Positions 7,209 through 16,008 of a stretch of 61,567 nt of DNA are shown here, one piece after another. Source of the stretch: Solirubrobacterales bacterium (GTDB taxonomy: Bacteria; Actinomycetota; Thermoleophilia; Solirubrobacterales; Solirubrobacteraceae); NCBI GenBank assembly GCA_019240115.1, contig JAFAYV010000022.1, forward strand, positions 1-61,567, written 5' to 3'. How positions within the stretch are numbered: position 1 is the first letter of the stretch; every line of letters starts with the position of its first letter. The position numbers were made by a program, and so were the translations under genes. The notes beneath the pieces are model-generated. The model saw nothing but the letters and a program-made list of their open reading frames with translations, made no database searches and was not told the DNA's origin.

Positions 7209-8534
7209 GTGACCCTCCAGGCTCGCGTCCTGGGCTACCTGGCGTTGACCGCGGTGGTCTCCTGCGTGTTGACGGTCGGCGTGGCGGTCGTCCTCGTGCG
7301 CCGCCACATCGAGAGCGTGCGCCGGGTCAGCCTCCAGACCCAGGCCAACCTCGCGGCGACGATCGGCGGCCCACCGGGCGCGCTGCGCGCCGGCAACCAC
7401 GTCTACCGGGTCGGCGCCGCGATCCCCCGCCGCGTGCGCCCGGTGCTCGCCCGCCAGATCCTCGCCCAGCTGCCGAGCGGCGATGGGCAGGGCACGGTCT
7501 CGGTCGCCGACCGCTCGCTGCTGTGGGCCGCGCGGCAGACGGCCACCGGACGCATCGTGCTCATCCGATCGGCACGGCTGGCCTTCGGCGAGTGGCGGTC
7601 CTACCTCTCGAGCCTCCTCGTCGCCGGTCTCGGCGGCATCCTCATCGCGATCGCCCTCTCCTTCCTCGTCGCCCGGCGGCTGAGCCGGCCGATCGGCGCC
7701 CTGTCGGACGCGACCCGGCGGGTGGCCGCCGGCGAGGCCGGCGTCGCGGTGCCGGTGCGCGGCGACGACGAGCTCGCCGGCCTCGGCCGGTCGTTCAACC
7801 GGATGTCGGCGGAGCTCGGCGAGGCGCAGCGATCCCAGCGCCGTTTCCTGGAATCGGTCAGCCACGAGCTCAAGACCCCGCTGACCTCGATCCGCGGCTA
7901 CGCCGAGGCGCTGACCGAAGGGGCCGTCGAGCCGGCGCAGGGCGGCCGCGTCATCGGGGACGAGGCCGACCGCCTGCAGCGGCTCGTCCTCGACCTGCTC
8001 GACCTCGCCCGGCTCGGACGCGCCGACTTCGCGGTCGAGCATCGCCCCGTCGACCTCGCCGCGGTCGCCGCCGCCGCGGTGACCCGTCATCGGCCGCGGG
8101 CCCGGGAGCTCGGCGTCACCCTCTCCGGCGACGAGGACGAACCCGCCTGGGGGATCGGCGACGAGGGCCGGCTGCTGCAGGCGGCCTCGAACCTGATCGA
8201 GAACGCGCTGCGGCTCACCCCGGCCGGCGGATCGGTGACCGTGGCGGCACGCGCCGGCGAGATCGAGGTCTCCGACACCGGGCCGGGCCTCGAGGCCGAG
8301 GATCTGCCGCACGCCTTCGAGCGCTTCTACCTCTACAACCGCTATCGCTCGGAGCGCGCGGTCGGCTCCGGCCTCGGCCTGGCGCTCGTCAAGGAGCTGA
8401 CCGCGGCGATGGGCGGCGAGGTGCGCGCGGCCGCCCGCCCCGAGGGCGGCGCGCGCTTCACGCTGACCGTGCCGGCGACGGCGGTCAGGCGGCGACAGCG
8501 CGCTCGGACAGATGCGAGCCGACCTTGCGCTTGA
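7209..8534 (+). CDS. Sensor histidine kinase (HAMP-HisKA-HATPase)
   Basis: The 441-residue membrane kinase is the partner of the preceding regulator. TM1 is at about 8-31 and TM2 at about 136-155, with a short extracytoplasmic loop between. HAMP follows at about 155-208. The dimerisation and phospho-acceptor helix has H219 in SVSHELKTPLTSIRGYAE. The ATPase domain shows NLIENALRLTP, DTGPG and GSGLGLALVKEL. Start GTG 7209 lies one base after the regulator stop. The last 50 bp (8485-8534) are shared antisense with the 3' end of the sigma-factor gene. Confidence 0.92.
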   Translation: MTLQARVLGYLALTAVVSCVLTVGVAVVLVRRHIESVRRVSLQTQANLAATIGGPPGALRAGNHVYRVGAAIPRRVRPVLARQILAQLPSGDGQGTVSVADRSLLWAARQTATGRIVLIRSARLAFGEWRSYLSSLLVAGLGGILIAIALSFLVARRLSRPIGALSDATRRVAAGEAGVAVPVRGDDELAGLGRSFNRMSAELGEAQRSQRRFLESVSHELKTPLTSIRGYAEALTEGAVEPAQGGRVIGDEADRLQRLVLDLLDLARLGRADFAVEHRPVDLAAVAAAAVTRHRPRARELGVTLSGDEDEPAWGIGDEGRLLQAASNLIENALRLTPAGGSVTVAARAGEIEVSDTGPGLEAEDLPHAFERFYLYNRYRSERAVGSGLGLALVKELTAAMGGEVRAAARPEGGARFTLTVPATAVRRRQRARTDASRPCA

Positions 8535-9135
8535 CGCGCTGCAGCGCGTTGTCGACGGTCTTGCAGTCGCAGTCGAGGCGGCGGCCGATCTCCTCGTAGG
8601 AGTGCCCGTCGAGGTAGAGCCCGAGGACCCGGGACTCGAGCTCGGAGAGCACGGTCGAGATGCACGCGACGAGCGCGCGCAGCTCCTCGGAGGAGATGAC
8701 CTGGTTGACCGGGTCGTGCACGGTCGAGCCCGGCAGGACCTCGTCGAGCGTCGGCTCTGAGTCGGCCCCGCTCCCGGCGGGCGTGCTCGAGAACGAGACG
8801 TACTGGTTCAGCGGCGTGTGCTTGTTCCGCGTCGCGGTCTTGACCGCGGTGATGATCTGGCGCGTGATGCACAGCTCGGCGAAGTTGCGGAAGCTCGACT
8901 CGCGGTCGGTCCGATAATCGCGCACGGCCTTGTAGAGGCCGACGAGCCCCTCCTGGATGAGATCGTCGCTGTCGCCGCCGGCGAGGAAGTACGAGGAGGC
9001 CTTCAGCCGCACGAAGCCGAAGTACCGGCGCACGATCTGGTCGTACGCGTCCGTCTGCCCCTGCTTGGCAAGGGCAATGAGATACCCATCCTCAACGCGA
9101 GGCTGAGCCTGAGAATAGGAAGACAGTCGAGCCAC
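8485..9135 (-). CDS. sigH: RNA polymerase sigma factor, SigH/Spo0H-like
   Basis: The 216-residue sigma-70 protein has region 2 (YDQIVRRYFGFVRLKASSYFLAGGDSDDLIQEG) and region 4 (LSELESRVLGLYLDGHSYEEIGRRLDCDCKTVDNALQRVKRKV). It lacks region 3, as do Spo0H-type factors. In actinobacteria this gene sits after cysS in the clpC-cysS cluster, as here; those homologues are of uncertain role. The start is GTG 9135, with AAAGG about 10 nt upstream. The gene ends 50 bp inside the histidine kinase on the other strand. Confidence 0.87.
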   Translation of the reverse strand: MARLSSYSQAQPRVEDGYLIALAKQGQTDAYDQIVRRYFGFVRLKASSYFLAGGDSDDLIQEGLVGLYKAVRDYRTDRESSFRNFAELCITRQIITAVKTATRNKHTPLNQYVSFSSTPAGSGADSEPTLDEVLPGSTVHDPVNQVISSEELRALVACISTVLSELESRVLGLYLDGHSYEEIGRRLDCDCKTVDNALQRVKRKVGSHLSERAVAA

Positions 9136-9373
9136 AGACGCACCTTTCCCACTGCCACGGGCCGCGGCAGATCGGATTTGTCGTGGCGCGCTACCTCCCC
9201 TGGCGCCGCACCAATATGAGTTCGTTGGCCCCGGGAACGCTCCTCAAGAGCCGTCAACTGTCCAGCCCTAAAGCTGCAGTTGATCCTTACTTGCGGCGCG
9301 AGCTTGCCATAGCACCGCACTGCTGTCAAGCGCGACTGCAAGCGGACGCCCACATGCGACCGATCACGGTGGG
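9136..9373. other. Intergenic region upstream of the sigma-factor gene
   Basis: This 238-bp stretch is less GC-rich than its surroundings. On the minus strand TTGACA (9329-9324) is followed 12 nt later by an extended-type TG-C-TATGGC element. That spacing is too short for a standard promoter, so this is only a weak candidate. No tRNA or other RNA was recognised. Confidence 0.3.
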
Positions 9374-10741
9374 CTACACGGCGGAGCGCAGCTCGGGGCC
9401 CTGCGGACCGTCGCGGACCTCCCATCCCATCGTCCGCAACTCGTCACGCAGGCGATCGGCGGCCGCGTAGTCGCGGTCGCGGCGCGCCTGCTCGCGCGCG
9501 TCGCGCAGGGCGATCGCCGCCTCCGGGACCTCGGGGACGGCGACCTCGAGCAGCGAGGCGAGGCCGAGAACGTCGAGCATCGCGCGCAGGTCGTCGGCCC
9601 CGACGCCGCCGCCCGCGGCCGAGGCAATCGCGCGGTTGGACCGCCGGGTCCACTCGTTGACCGCCGCCAGGGCGCGGGGCGTGTTGAAGTCCTCGGCGAG
9701 CGCGTCGAGGAAGCGATCGCGCAGCGGCGCCGACCACTCCGGGCTCGGGCCGTCGACGAGGCCCCGGCCCGCCTCGCGGATCCCGGCGGCGCGGCCCCGC
9801 GCCGCCTCGAGCCGCTCGTCGTCGAAGTCGATCGGCTGGCGCCAGTGCGCGCCCGAGAAGTACGTCAGCAGCGTCTCGGCGCCGTAGCGCTCGAGGGTCT
9901 CGTCCAGCCCGAACACGTTGCCGATCGACTTGGACATCTTCTCGGCGCGCAAGCGAACCATCCCGTTGTGCATCCAGAGCCGGGTCAGGCGCTCACCGCG
10001 CCCCGCGCGGGTCTGCGCCGCCTCGTTCTCGTGGTGGGGGAAGATGAGGTCCGAGCCGCCGCCGTGGATCTCGAAGTCGAGCCCGAGCAGCTCCTCGGCC
10101 ATCGCGGAGCACTCGATGTGCCATCCCGGCCGCCCGGCCCCCCAGGGAGCCTCCCAGCGCGTGTCCTCGTTGACCTTGTGCGCCTTCCAGAGCGCGAAGT
10201 CGCGCGGATCACGCTTGCGCCGCGCGCCCTCGGTCCCCTCCCCCTGATCCATCTGGTCGACGTCGCGGTGCGAGAGCTCGCCGTACCGCGGATACGAGCG
10301 AACCGCGAAGTAGACGTCGCCGTCGGCGACGTAGGCGTGCTCGCGCGCGATCAGCCGCTCGATGAGCTCGATGATCCCGGGGATCGTCTCGGAGGCGAGC
10401 GGCTCGTGGTCGGGACGGCCCAGGCCGAGCGCGTCGGTGTCGGCGCGATAGGCCGCGGTCATCTCCCGCGCGAGCTCGTCGCTGCGCCGGCCGGCTGCGG
10501 CGGCCGCCGCGTAGATCTTGTCGTTGATGTCGGTGACGTTGGCGACGAGGGTGACGTCGTAGCCCTCGGCGAGCAGGAACCGCCGCAGCTGGGAGAAGAC
10601 GACGTAGGGGCGCGCGTTGCCGACATGGATCCGCCCGTACACGGTCGGACCGCAGGCGTAGATCCGCACGCGCCGCCCGCGGGCGGGCGTGAGCTCGGCG
10701 ATCCGGCCGGACAGGGTGTCGTGCAGGCGGACGGTCCGCAT
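9374..10741 (-). CDS. cysS: Cysteinyl-tRNA synthetase
   Basis: The 455-residue class I synthetase charges tRNA-Cys. The zinc site that selects cysteine is visible as C30, C211, H236 and E240. The HIGH-type motif is HVGN (39-42) and KMSKS is at 268-272. The C-terminal anticodon region (DALREQARRDRDYAAADRLRDELRTMGW) is typical. Initiation is probably leaderless, because TAGGGT (10757-10752) lies 10 nt before ATG 10741 and there is no ribosome-binding site. The gene is in the conserved ispD-ispF-cysS order. Confidence 0.97.
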   Translation of the reverse strand: MRTVRLHDTLSGRIAELTPARGRRVRIYACGPTVYGRIHVGNARPYVVFSQLRRFLLAEGYDVTLVANVTDINDKIYAAAAAAGRRSDELAREMTAAYRADTDALGLGRPDHEPLASETIPGIIELIERLIAREHAYVADGDVYFAVRSYPRYGELSHRDVDQMDQGEGTEGARRKRDPRDFALWKAHKVNEDTRWEAPWGAGRPGWHIECSAMAEELLGLDFEIHGGGSDLIFPHHENEAAQTRAGRGERLTRLWMHNGMVRLRAEKMSKSIGNVFGLDETLERYGAETLLTYFSGAHWRQPIDFDDERLEAARGRAAGIREAGRGLVDGPSPEWSAPLRDRFLDALAEDFNTPRALAAVNEWTRRSNRAIASAAGGGVGADDLRAMLDVLGLASLLEVAVPEVPEAAIALRDAREQARRDRDYAAADRLRDELRTMGWEVRDGPQGPELRSAV

Positions 10742-10780
10742 CGGCAGCGCAACCCTAGCGGCACGCCGCGCGACCGCCGG

Positions 10781-10846
10781 CTACTGGTGGTGGCCGACGT
10801 CGACGGCGTGCAGTTGGAGCACCGTCTGCCCGTCACCGAGGATCAT
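10781..10846 (-). CDS. Possible 21-codon mini-ORF between ispF and cysS
   Basis: The ATG (10846-10844) overlaps the ispF stop as ATGA, the junction style used by real gene pairs in this window. The product would be [21 protein letters not shown] without its last residue plus Q, that is 21 residues ending HAVDVGHHQ. It contains no Cys and no known domain. It could be a leader peptide, the relic of an older gene end, or chance. Confidence 0.2.
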   Translation of the reverse strand: MILGDGQTVLQLHAVDVGHHQ

Positions 10847-11361
10847 CTCGTACTCGCCGCCTCGGCGGCCTGGCGCACGGTCGCGATCGCGAGCGCGGCA
10901 ATCCCCTCGGCGCGGCCGACGAACCCCATGCCCTCCCCGCGCGTCGCCTTGACGCTGACCTGGTCGCGCGCCAGCCCGAGCGTCTGCGCGAGGCGCGCGC
11001 GCATCGCGTCACGACTCGGAGCGAGCCGCGGCGCCTCGGCGACGACGGTCGCGTCGACGTTGACCACCGCCCAGCCGCCGACCCGGAGCATCTCCGCGGT
11101 GGCCGCGAGCAGACCGAGTGAGTCGGCGCCGGCGTACCGGGGGTCGGTGTCGGGGAAGTGCTCGCCGATGTCGCCGAGCGCCGCCGCTCCGAGGAGCGCG
11201 TCGATGACCGCGTGGGTCAGCGCGTCGGCGTCGGAGTGGCCGTCGAGCCCGCGGTCGTGGTCGAGCGCGACCCCCCCGAGGACGAGCGGCCGGCCGGCCA
11301 CCAATCGGTGACAGTCGTAGCCGAGTCCGGTGCGGGTGATCGGCTCGATCGACACGTTCAC
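10843..11361 (-). CDS. ispF: 2-C-methyl-D-erythritol 2,4-cyclodiphosphate synthase
   Basis: The 172-residue MEP-pathway enzyme forms the cyclodiphosphate of isoprenoid biosynthesis. Zinc ligands D16, H18 (GYDCHRL) and H50 ([21 protein letters not shown]) are present, with HFPDTDP and the C-terminal [13 protein letters not shown] motif. The start GTG (11361-11359) overlaps the ispD stop as GTGA, so the two are translationally coupled. An upstream in-frame extension reads inside ispD and has no family similarity. Confidence 0.96.
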   Translation of the reverse strand: MNVSIEPITRTGLGYDCHRLVAGRPLVLGGVALDHDRGLDGHSDADALTHAVIDALLGAAALGDIGEHFPDTDPRYAGADSLGLLAATAEMLRVGGWAVVNVDATVVAEAPRLAPSRDAMRARLAQTLGLARDQVSVKATRGEGMGFVGRAEGIAALAIATVRQAAEAASTR

Positions 11362-12023
11362 CCGCCGCGCTCGGCGAGGATCAGCTCGGCCAGGCGCAGA
11401 TCCTCGCGCGTGGTGATCTTCAGGTTGCCGGGGTCCGAGCCGACGACGTGCACGACCCCGCCCGCCGCCTCGACGAGCCCGGCATCGTCGGTCGCCCGCG
11501 CCAGTTCGGAGTCCGGAACGTCGAGCGCGTGCTCGAGCGCCGCGCGGCGGAACACCTGCGGGGTCTGCACCGCCCACAGCCGGGCCCGGTGCAGCGTGCG
11601 CGCGACCGTACGGCCGTCGGCGGAGACCTCCTTGATCGTGTCGGTCACGGGCGCGGCGGCGATGACGGCGTCGGCCTCCGGGGAGAGCGCGAGCTCGTCG
11701 AGCGCCTGCTCGAACAGCGCCGGCGCCGCCAGCGGCCGTGCGGCGTCGTGCACGATCACCGGGTCGCCGGCGCCGGCACGCAGCGCGGCGCGGACCGAGT
11801 GCGCGCGATGCTCGCCCCCTGCCACCGCTCGCGTCCCCTCGGGGGCGCCGTCGAGTGCGTCAGCGGGCAGCGCGACGACGATCGCCTGCACCGCCGCGAC
11901 CGAGCGCAGCGCCGCAACGCTCCACGCGAGCATCGGGCGGCCGCCCAGCGAGACGAGCGCCTTGGGCCGGCCGGACCCAAGGCGCTCGCCCCTCCCGGCG
12001 GCCACGATCAACGCGACCGCCAT
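11358..12023 (-). CDS. ispD: 2-C-methyl-D-erythritol 4-phosphate cytidylyltransferase
   Basis: The 221-residue nucleotidyltransferase transfers CMP to methylerythritol phosphate. The N-terminal [18 protein letters not shown] loop binds CTP (K21 catalytic). [16 protein letters not shown] and TPQVF are further family motifs, and [10 protein letters not shown] is near the C-terminus. It overlaps ispF by 4 bp and lies 25 bp downstream of carD in the conserved actinobacterial series. Confidence 0.96.
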   Translation of the reverse strand: MAVALIVAAGRGERLGSGRPKALVSLGGRPMLAWSVAALRSVAAVQAIVVALPADALDGAPEGTRAVAGGEHRAHSVRAALRAGAGDPVIVHDAARPLAAPALFEQALDELALSPEADAVIAAAPVTDTIKEVSADGRTVARTLHRARLWAVQTPQVFRRAALEHALDVPDSELARATDDAGLVEAAGGVVHVVGSDPGNLKITTREDLRLAELILAERGG

Positions 12024-12048
12024 GCGGCTATCGCGCGCCGGCGGGCAC

Positions 12049-12627
12049 TCAGTCGGCGGCGAGGGCCACCTTGCCGTCGTGGCTCCCGCTGCCGTGGCCG
12101 CTCTCGATCAGCAGCATGTGCAGATGCTCCTCCACCTGCTCCTCGTCCATCTCCAGCGCGTACATGAGCTCGGAGGCGAGGATCTTCCGGGCGCGCGTGA
12201 ACATCTGCTTCTCGCCGGTCGACAGGCCCTTCTCCGACTCGCGGATGGCGAGGTTGCGCACCACCTCGGCAAGCTCGTAGATGTCGCCGGTCTTGATCTT
12301 GTCACGGTTGTGCTTGAAGCGCCGATTCCAGTTCTTGGGCATCTCCGAGCACTCGTCCTGCAGCACCGCGAGCACCTTCTTGACGGTCTCCTCGTCGATC
12401 ACGCGCCGCAGGCCGGCCAGCGCCGCGTTCGCCGTCGGGACCATGACGGTCATGTCGTTGTGCAGGATCTTGATCGTCAGGTACTCGCGCGTCTCGCCGA
12501 GCACCTCCTTATCCTCCTTGCGCAGCACCCTGCCCGCGCCGTGGTGGGGATACACGACGCTGTCGCCAATCTCAAACTCGACGTGGACCGGAACGTCCGG
12601 CTCCAGATCATCCAGCTGCTCTTCCAT
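12049..12627 (-). CDS. carD: CarD-family RNA polymerase-binding regulator
   Basis: The 192-residue protein stabilises open promoter complexes at housekeeping promoters in actinobacteria. The N-terminal RNA-polymerase-interaction domain starts at FEIGDSVVYPHHGAGRV (about 19-35), followed by the helical DNA-binding domain (NWNRRFKHNRDKIKTGD onward). It has an acidic lead of about 17 residues and a His-containing tail. ATG 12627 is the first standard start, but the good AGGAGG (12650-12645) ends 17 nt before it. A non-standard ATC in frame (12639-12637) lies at 5 nt spacing. Confidence 0.94.
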   Translation of the reverse strand: MEEQLDDLEPDVPVHVEFEIGDSVVYPHHGAGRVLRKEDKEVLGETREYLTIKILHNDMTVMVPTANAALAGLRRVIDEETVKKVLAVLQDECSEMPKNWNRRFKHNRDKIKTGDIYELAEVVRNLAIRESEKGLSTGEKQMFTRARKILASELMYALEMDEEQVEEHLHMLLIESGHGSGSHDGKVALAAD

Positions 12628-12686
12628 TAGCTCTGTGATGGTGTCCTCCTCGGGGGTGGCGGCGCGGGGGGCGCTCGCGGATTGCG

Positions 12687-13802
12687 CTACGTCTGCAGGT
12701 AGCGATCAACCAGATTGATCTCCTGCTGTCGGCGAAGGCCCTCGCGGATGTCCTTCGCCCGGATCTCGCCGACGCCGTCGACGGTCTCCAGCTCGCCATC
12801 CGGGGCGGCGAGCAGCTCCTCCAGGCCCCCGAACTCACCCACGATGCGCTGCACCACGAGCCTGGGGAGCCGCGGGATGCGCCCCAGGATGCGAAAACCG
12901 CGGGGCGACACGGGATAGTCGAGGGTGTTCAGCTTCCGATCGTAGCCGAGCAGCTCGGCGAGGCGGCCGAAGTCCAGCAGGTCCTGATGGGGAAGTCTCA
13001 CCAGCTGATCGCACACCGACGCGAAGCTCGCATCCGCGTCCTGGACGAGGTAGTCGTGCACGAGCGCCGCCTTGTCGGCGGCCACGCCCACCATCGTCTC
13101 GTCCAGCTGCATCTCGATCAACCGGCCCTCGGTGCCCAGCTCGACGATGTAGCGCTCGATCTCGACCGCCATCCGAGTCACCAGCTCGACGCGCTGGAGC
13201 ACGGTCAGCACGTCGTTCAGCGTCGCGCCGCCCTCGAACTCGAGCGCGGTCAACCGGGTCGAGACCTGATCGGAACGGCTCCGGTACTTGTCGAGCGTGG
13301 CCAGCGCCTGATTGGCCTTGGCCAGGACGACCGGGATGTCCTCCAGGATGTACTTGCCGCCGTCGACGTACAGCGAGACGACCTCGCGGCGCTCGGACAC
13401 CGCGATCACGATCGTGTCCGCCTGCTTGGAGACCCGCTCGGCCGTCCGATGGCGTGTGCCGGTCTCCAGCGTGAGGATCGTCGGATCCGGGGTCAGCTGG
13501 ACGTTGACGTGAGCGATCTTCGTGGCGTTCGAGCTCAGAACGATCGCCCCGTCCATCTTCGCCAGCTCGTACAGGAACGCAGGCGAGTAGTCGATGTCGA
13601 GCTTGATCCCGCCGGAGAACAGGAAGCCCAGCTCATTCGCATCGCCGATCACGATCAGCCCGCCGGTCCGGGCATCGACGATGTTGTCGATGCCCTCGCG
13701 CAGCGCCGTCCCGGGCGCCACCATCTCCAGCGCCCGCATGATTCGCGACTCCTGTCGAGACTCGAGCTCGTCTCTGAGCTCTTCCCCGGATCGCGGCGGC
13801 AC
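12687..13802 (-). CDS. disA: Diadenylate cyclase (c-di-AMP synthase) with DNA-scanning domain
   Basis: The 371-residue protein makes cyclic di-AMP from ATP and scans DNA for branched structures. The DAC domain shows KMDGAIVL (DGA at 84-86) and TGTRHRTAERVSKQ (RHR at 117-119). A helical spine follows, and the C-terminal HhH domain is VDGVGEIRAKDIREGL. GTG 13802 is preferred: TAAGAT (13815-13810) lies 7 nt upstream, fitting a leaderless start. A later ATG (13739) has AGGAG 9 nt upstream but would remove most of the N-terminal arm. The radA-disA order is conserved. Confidence 0.95.
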   Translation of the reverse strand: MPPRSGEELRDELESRQESRIMRALEMVAPGTALREGIDNIVDARTGGLIVIGDANELGFLFSGGIKLDIDYSPAFLYELAKMDGAIVLSSNATKIAHVNVQLTPDPTILTLETGTRHRTAERVSKQADTIVIAVSERREVVSLYVDGGKYILEDIPVVLAKANQALATLDKYRSRSDQVSTRLTALEFEGGATLNDVLTVLQRVELVTRMAVEIERYIVELGTEGRLIEMQLDETMVGVAADKAALVHDYLVQDADASFASVCDQLVRLPHQDLLDFGRLAELLGYDRKLNTLDYPVSPRGFRILGRIPRLPRLVVQRIVGEFGGLEELLAAPDGELETVDGVGEIRAKDIREGLRRQQEINLVDRYLQT

Positions 13803-13805
13803 CAC

Positions 13806-14386
13806 CGGAATCTTAGCTGGAAGGAGGGGAAGTCAGCCCTGTGGGGGGGCGGCGGCGGGGCGCGTTCTGCGCTTCTCGGTGCCCGGCGGTGACGGAGGCG
13901 TGCCACGCGTGCCCGCGCGGCTGCCCGGCCCGGGCACTCCAAGGCCTCTGCGTCACGCGGGGGGTCGTCGCGCAGGCGCGCGACCGGCGACCCGCGAAAA
14001 GCGCGCCCACCACGCCGCATGCCCGACGCGGCACGCCACGCGACGCGTCCACCCGCGGGCGCCGACGCCGAGCCCGCGTCACCCCGGGGGTGACGCGCCA
14101 CCGGAGCCGTCGCGGCGCGGTCAGGCGTCGCACGACCCCCATGGGGCGGGGGTCAGACGACAACGAACCGTCCCGGCAAGATCGAGCGTCGCGCGACCCC
14201 GTAGGGAGGGGGTCAGACGACAACGAACCGTCACGGCGAGATCGAGCGTCGCGCGACCCCCATTGGGAAGGGGCCTCCTCAGGCCGCGGTGGCCTCCTCA
14301 GGGCGCGACGCCGACCACAGGCCGCAAAGGGCGACGCAGGCCCCGGCGGCCTCCCTCAGGGCCGCCGACAGGCCGCAAGGGCGACC
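13806..14386. other. 580-bp non-coding spacer between radA and disA
   Basis: Both neighbours run on the minus strand, and such genes usually lie close together, so this is unusually long. It holds a 60-bp tandem array with hairpins (14125-14270), followed up to 14386 by shorter irregular repeats containing CAGGCCGC. Frames across it give only Arg/Pro-rich composition and no recognisable gene. Confidence 0.6.
14125..14270. repeat. 60-61-bp tandem repeat, about 2.5 units, each with a hairpin
   Basis: Units begin with GCGTCGC at 14125, 14186 and 14246. Each contains a GACCCC(C) / GGGG(G)TC stem (unit 1: 14134-14140 with 14148-14154; unit 2: 14195-14200 with 14209-14214) followed by the conserved CAGACGACAACGAACCGTC. 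The third unit breaks off after its left arm. Confidence 0.8.
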
Positions 14387-15838
14387 TCAGGCCGCGGCGG
14401 CGACCTCGGCAACGGGTCGCAGCGCCGCGGCGAGGGCCGCGCGCAGAGACCTGTGGCGCTCGGGGTGCAGGACCGGGCGCAGGCCGAACCGCTCCGCCTC
14501 GCATAGACGTCGGTCGCCGTGGGCGACGGTGCGCAGCTCGCCGGTGAGGCCGAGCTCGCCGAAGCAGGCGAGCGGGTGACCCTCCGGGCCGGTGAGCGCC
14601 ACCCGCTTGGCGGCGCTGGCGACCGCGAGCGCGACGGCGAGGTCGGCGCCGGGCTCGTCGACTCGCACGCCGCCGACGACGTTGACGAACACGTCGGAGG
14701 TCCCGAGCCCGATGCCGCCGTGGCGGCCGAGGACGGCGAGCACGAGCGCGACCCGGTTGCGGTCCAGCCCGGCGACGACGCGCCGTGGCGGGACGAGCTC
14801 GGACGGGCTGACGAGCGCCTGGACCTCGACGAGCAGCGGCCGGGACCCCTCCATCGCGCACAGAACGACGCTGCCGGGCGCCCGCGTCGCCTCGGCGAGG
14901 AAGCGCGCCGAGGCGTCGATCACCTCGACGAGGCCGTCGTCGCGCATCTCGAACACGCCAGCCTGGTTGGTCGAGCCGAAGCGGTTCTTGACCGCCCGGA
15001 CGGTCCGATACGTCCGCTCGCGCTCGCCCTCGAACTGCAGCACGCAGTCGACGAGATGCTCGAGCACGCGCGGGCCGGCGAGCGAGCCCTCCTTGGTGAC
15101 GTGGCCGACGAGCAGGACCGCGATCCGCAGCCGCTTGGCGACCTGCATCACGCCGTCGGCGACCTCGCGCACCTGCGCGACCGAGCCGGCCGCCGAAGAC
15201 AGCTCGGCGCTGTGCAGCGTCTGCACCGAGTCGATGACGCACACCTCGGGATGCTCGTGCTCAAGCGTGGCGAGCACTGCGGCCAGATCGGTCGCGGCGA
15301 TCACCGGCACCGACAGCGCCTCCCCGCCCCGCAGTCGCTGGGCGCGCAGGCGGATCTGCGCCGCGGACTCCTCAGCCGAGACGTACAGGGTACGCCGGCC
15401 GGCCTGCTGCAGATACCCGAGTGCCATCGTCGTCAGCGTCGACTTGCCGATCCCGGGCGCGCCGCCGAGCAGCACGAGCGACCCCGGCACCAACCCGCCG
15501 CCGAGCACGTCGTCGAGCTCGCCGATGCCCGTGCTGAGCCGATCGTGCTCGACTGCCTCGACGTCGCCGAGCGCCACCGGCGCGACCGGCCCGCCCCCAC
15601 CGAAGGCGCCGCGGAAGTCGCCGCCCCCACCGAAGATGCCGCCCCCACCGCCGCCTCCACCACCGGCGCGCCGGCCGCTCGCGCGCCCGCCCGCACCAGG
15701 GGGCCCGTGGCCCGCACCCGCCGGGCGCACATGCTCGGTCAGCGTGTTCCACTCCCCGCATCCCGGGCAACGACCCGCCCAGCGCGCGGTTTCGTGTCCG
15801 CAGGCCGAGCAGACATGGATCGAGGACGGTCGCGGCAT
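14387..15838 (-). CDS. radA: DNA repair protein RadA (branch-migration ATPase)
   Basis: The 483-residue RecA-like protein processes recombination intermediates. It has an N-terminal zinc finger (C10, C13, C24, C27), Walker A GGAPGIGKST (125-134), the RadA-specific KNRFG motif near 290 and a Lon-like C-terminal domain (GTSDVFVNVVGGVRVDEPGADLAVALA). An insertion of Gly-rich sequence, including a run of about nine Gly, lies between the zinc finger and the ATPase (about residues 40-85); typical RadA has a short linker here. It follows clpC in the conserved order. Confidence 0.96.
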   Translation of the reverse strand: MPRPSSIHVCSACGHETARWAGRCPGCGEWNTLTEHVRPAGAGHGPPGAGGRASGRRAGGGGGGGGGIFGGGGDFRGAFGGGGPVAPVALGDVEAVEHDRLSTGIGELDDVLGGGLVPGSLVLLGGAPGIGKSTLTTMALGYLQQAGRRTLYVSAEESAAQIRLRAQRLRGGEALSVPVIAATDLAAVLATLEHEHPEVCVIDSVQTLHSAELSSAAGSVAQVREVADGVMQVAKRLRIAVLLVGHVTKEGSLAGPRVLEHLVDCVLQFEGERERTYRTVRAVKNRFGSTNQAGVFEMRDDGLVEVIDASARFLAEATRAPGSVVLCAMEGSRPLLVEVQALVSPSELVPPRRVVAGLDRNRVALVLAVLGRHGGIGLGTSDVFVNVVGGVRVDEPGADLAVALAVASAAKRVALTGPEGHPLACFGELGLTGELRTVAHGDRRLCEAERFGLRPVLHPERHRSLRAALAAALRPVAEVAAAA

Positions 15839-16008
15839 CTCGGATATCTGAGCCTACCCCCGCGACAGGACGGAGACCGCCCCGCGCGCGGCGAAAATGA
15901 CGAAGTCGGCACAGCGCTTCGGCGCACGTGCGTGGCAGGTCTCCGAACGACCGACGGGCGCACCTCAGGGGCGCGCCCGACGACAAACGAAACCTCAGCG
16001 AAGAACCG

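Noticed and set aside
9136-9373. tRNA gene near cysS
   Set aside because: The lower GC suggested an RNA gene, but no T-loop consensus or cloverleaf arms were found on either strand.
14125-14270. CRISPR array with 60-bp period
   Set aside because: The whole 60-bp unit is conserved, so there are no unique spacers.
13841-14506. Coding gene in the radA-disA spacer
   Set aside because: The frames are built from the 60-bp repeat and give only Arg/Pro/Gly composition with no start context.
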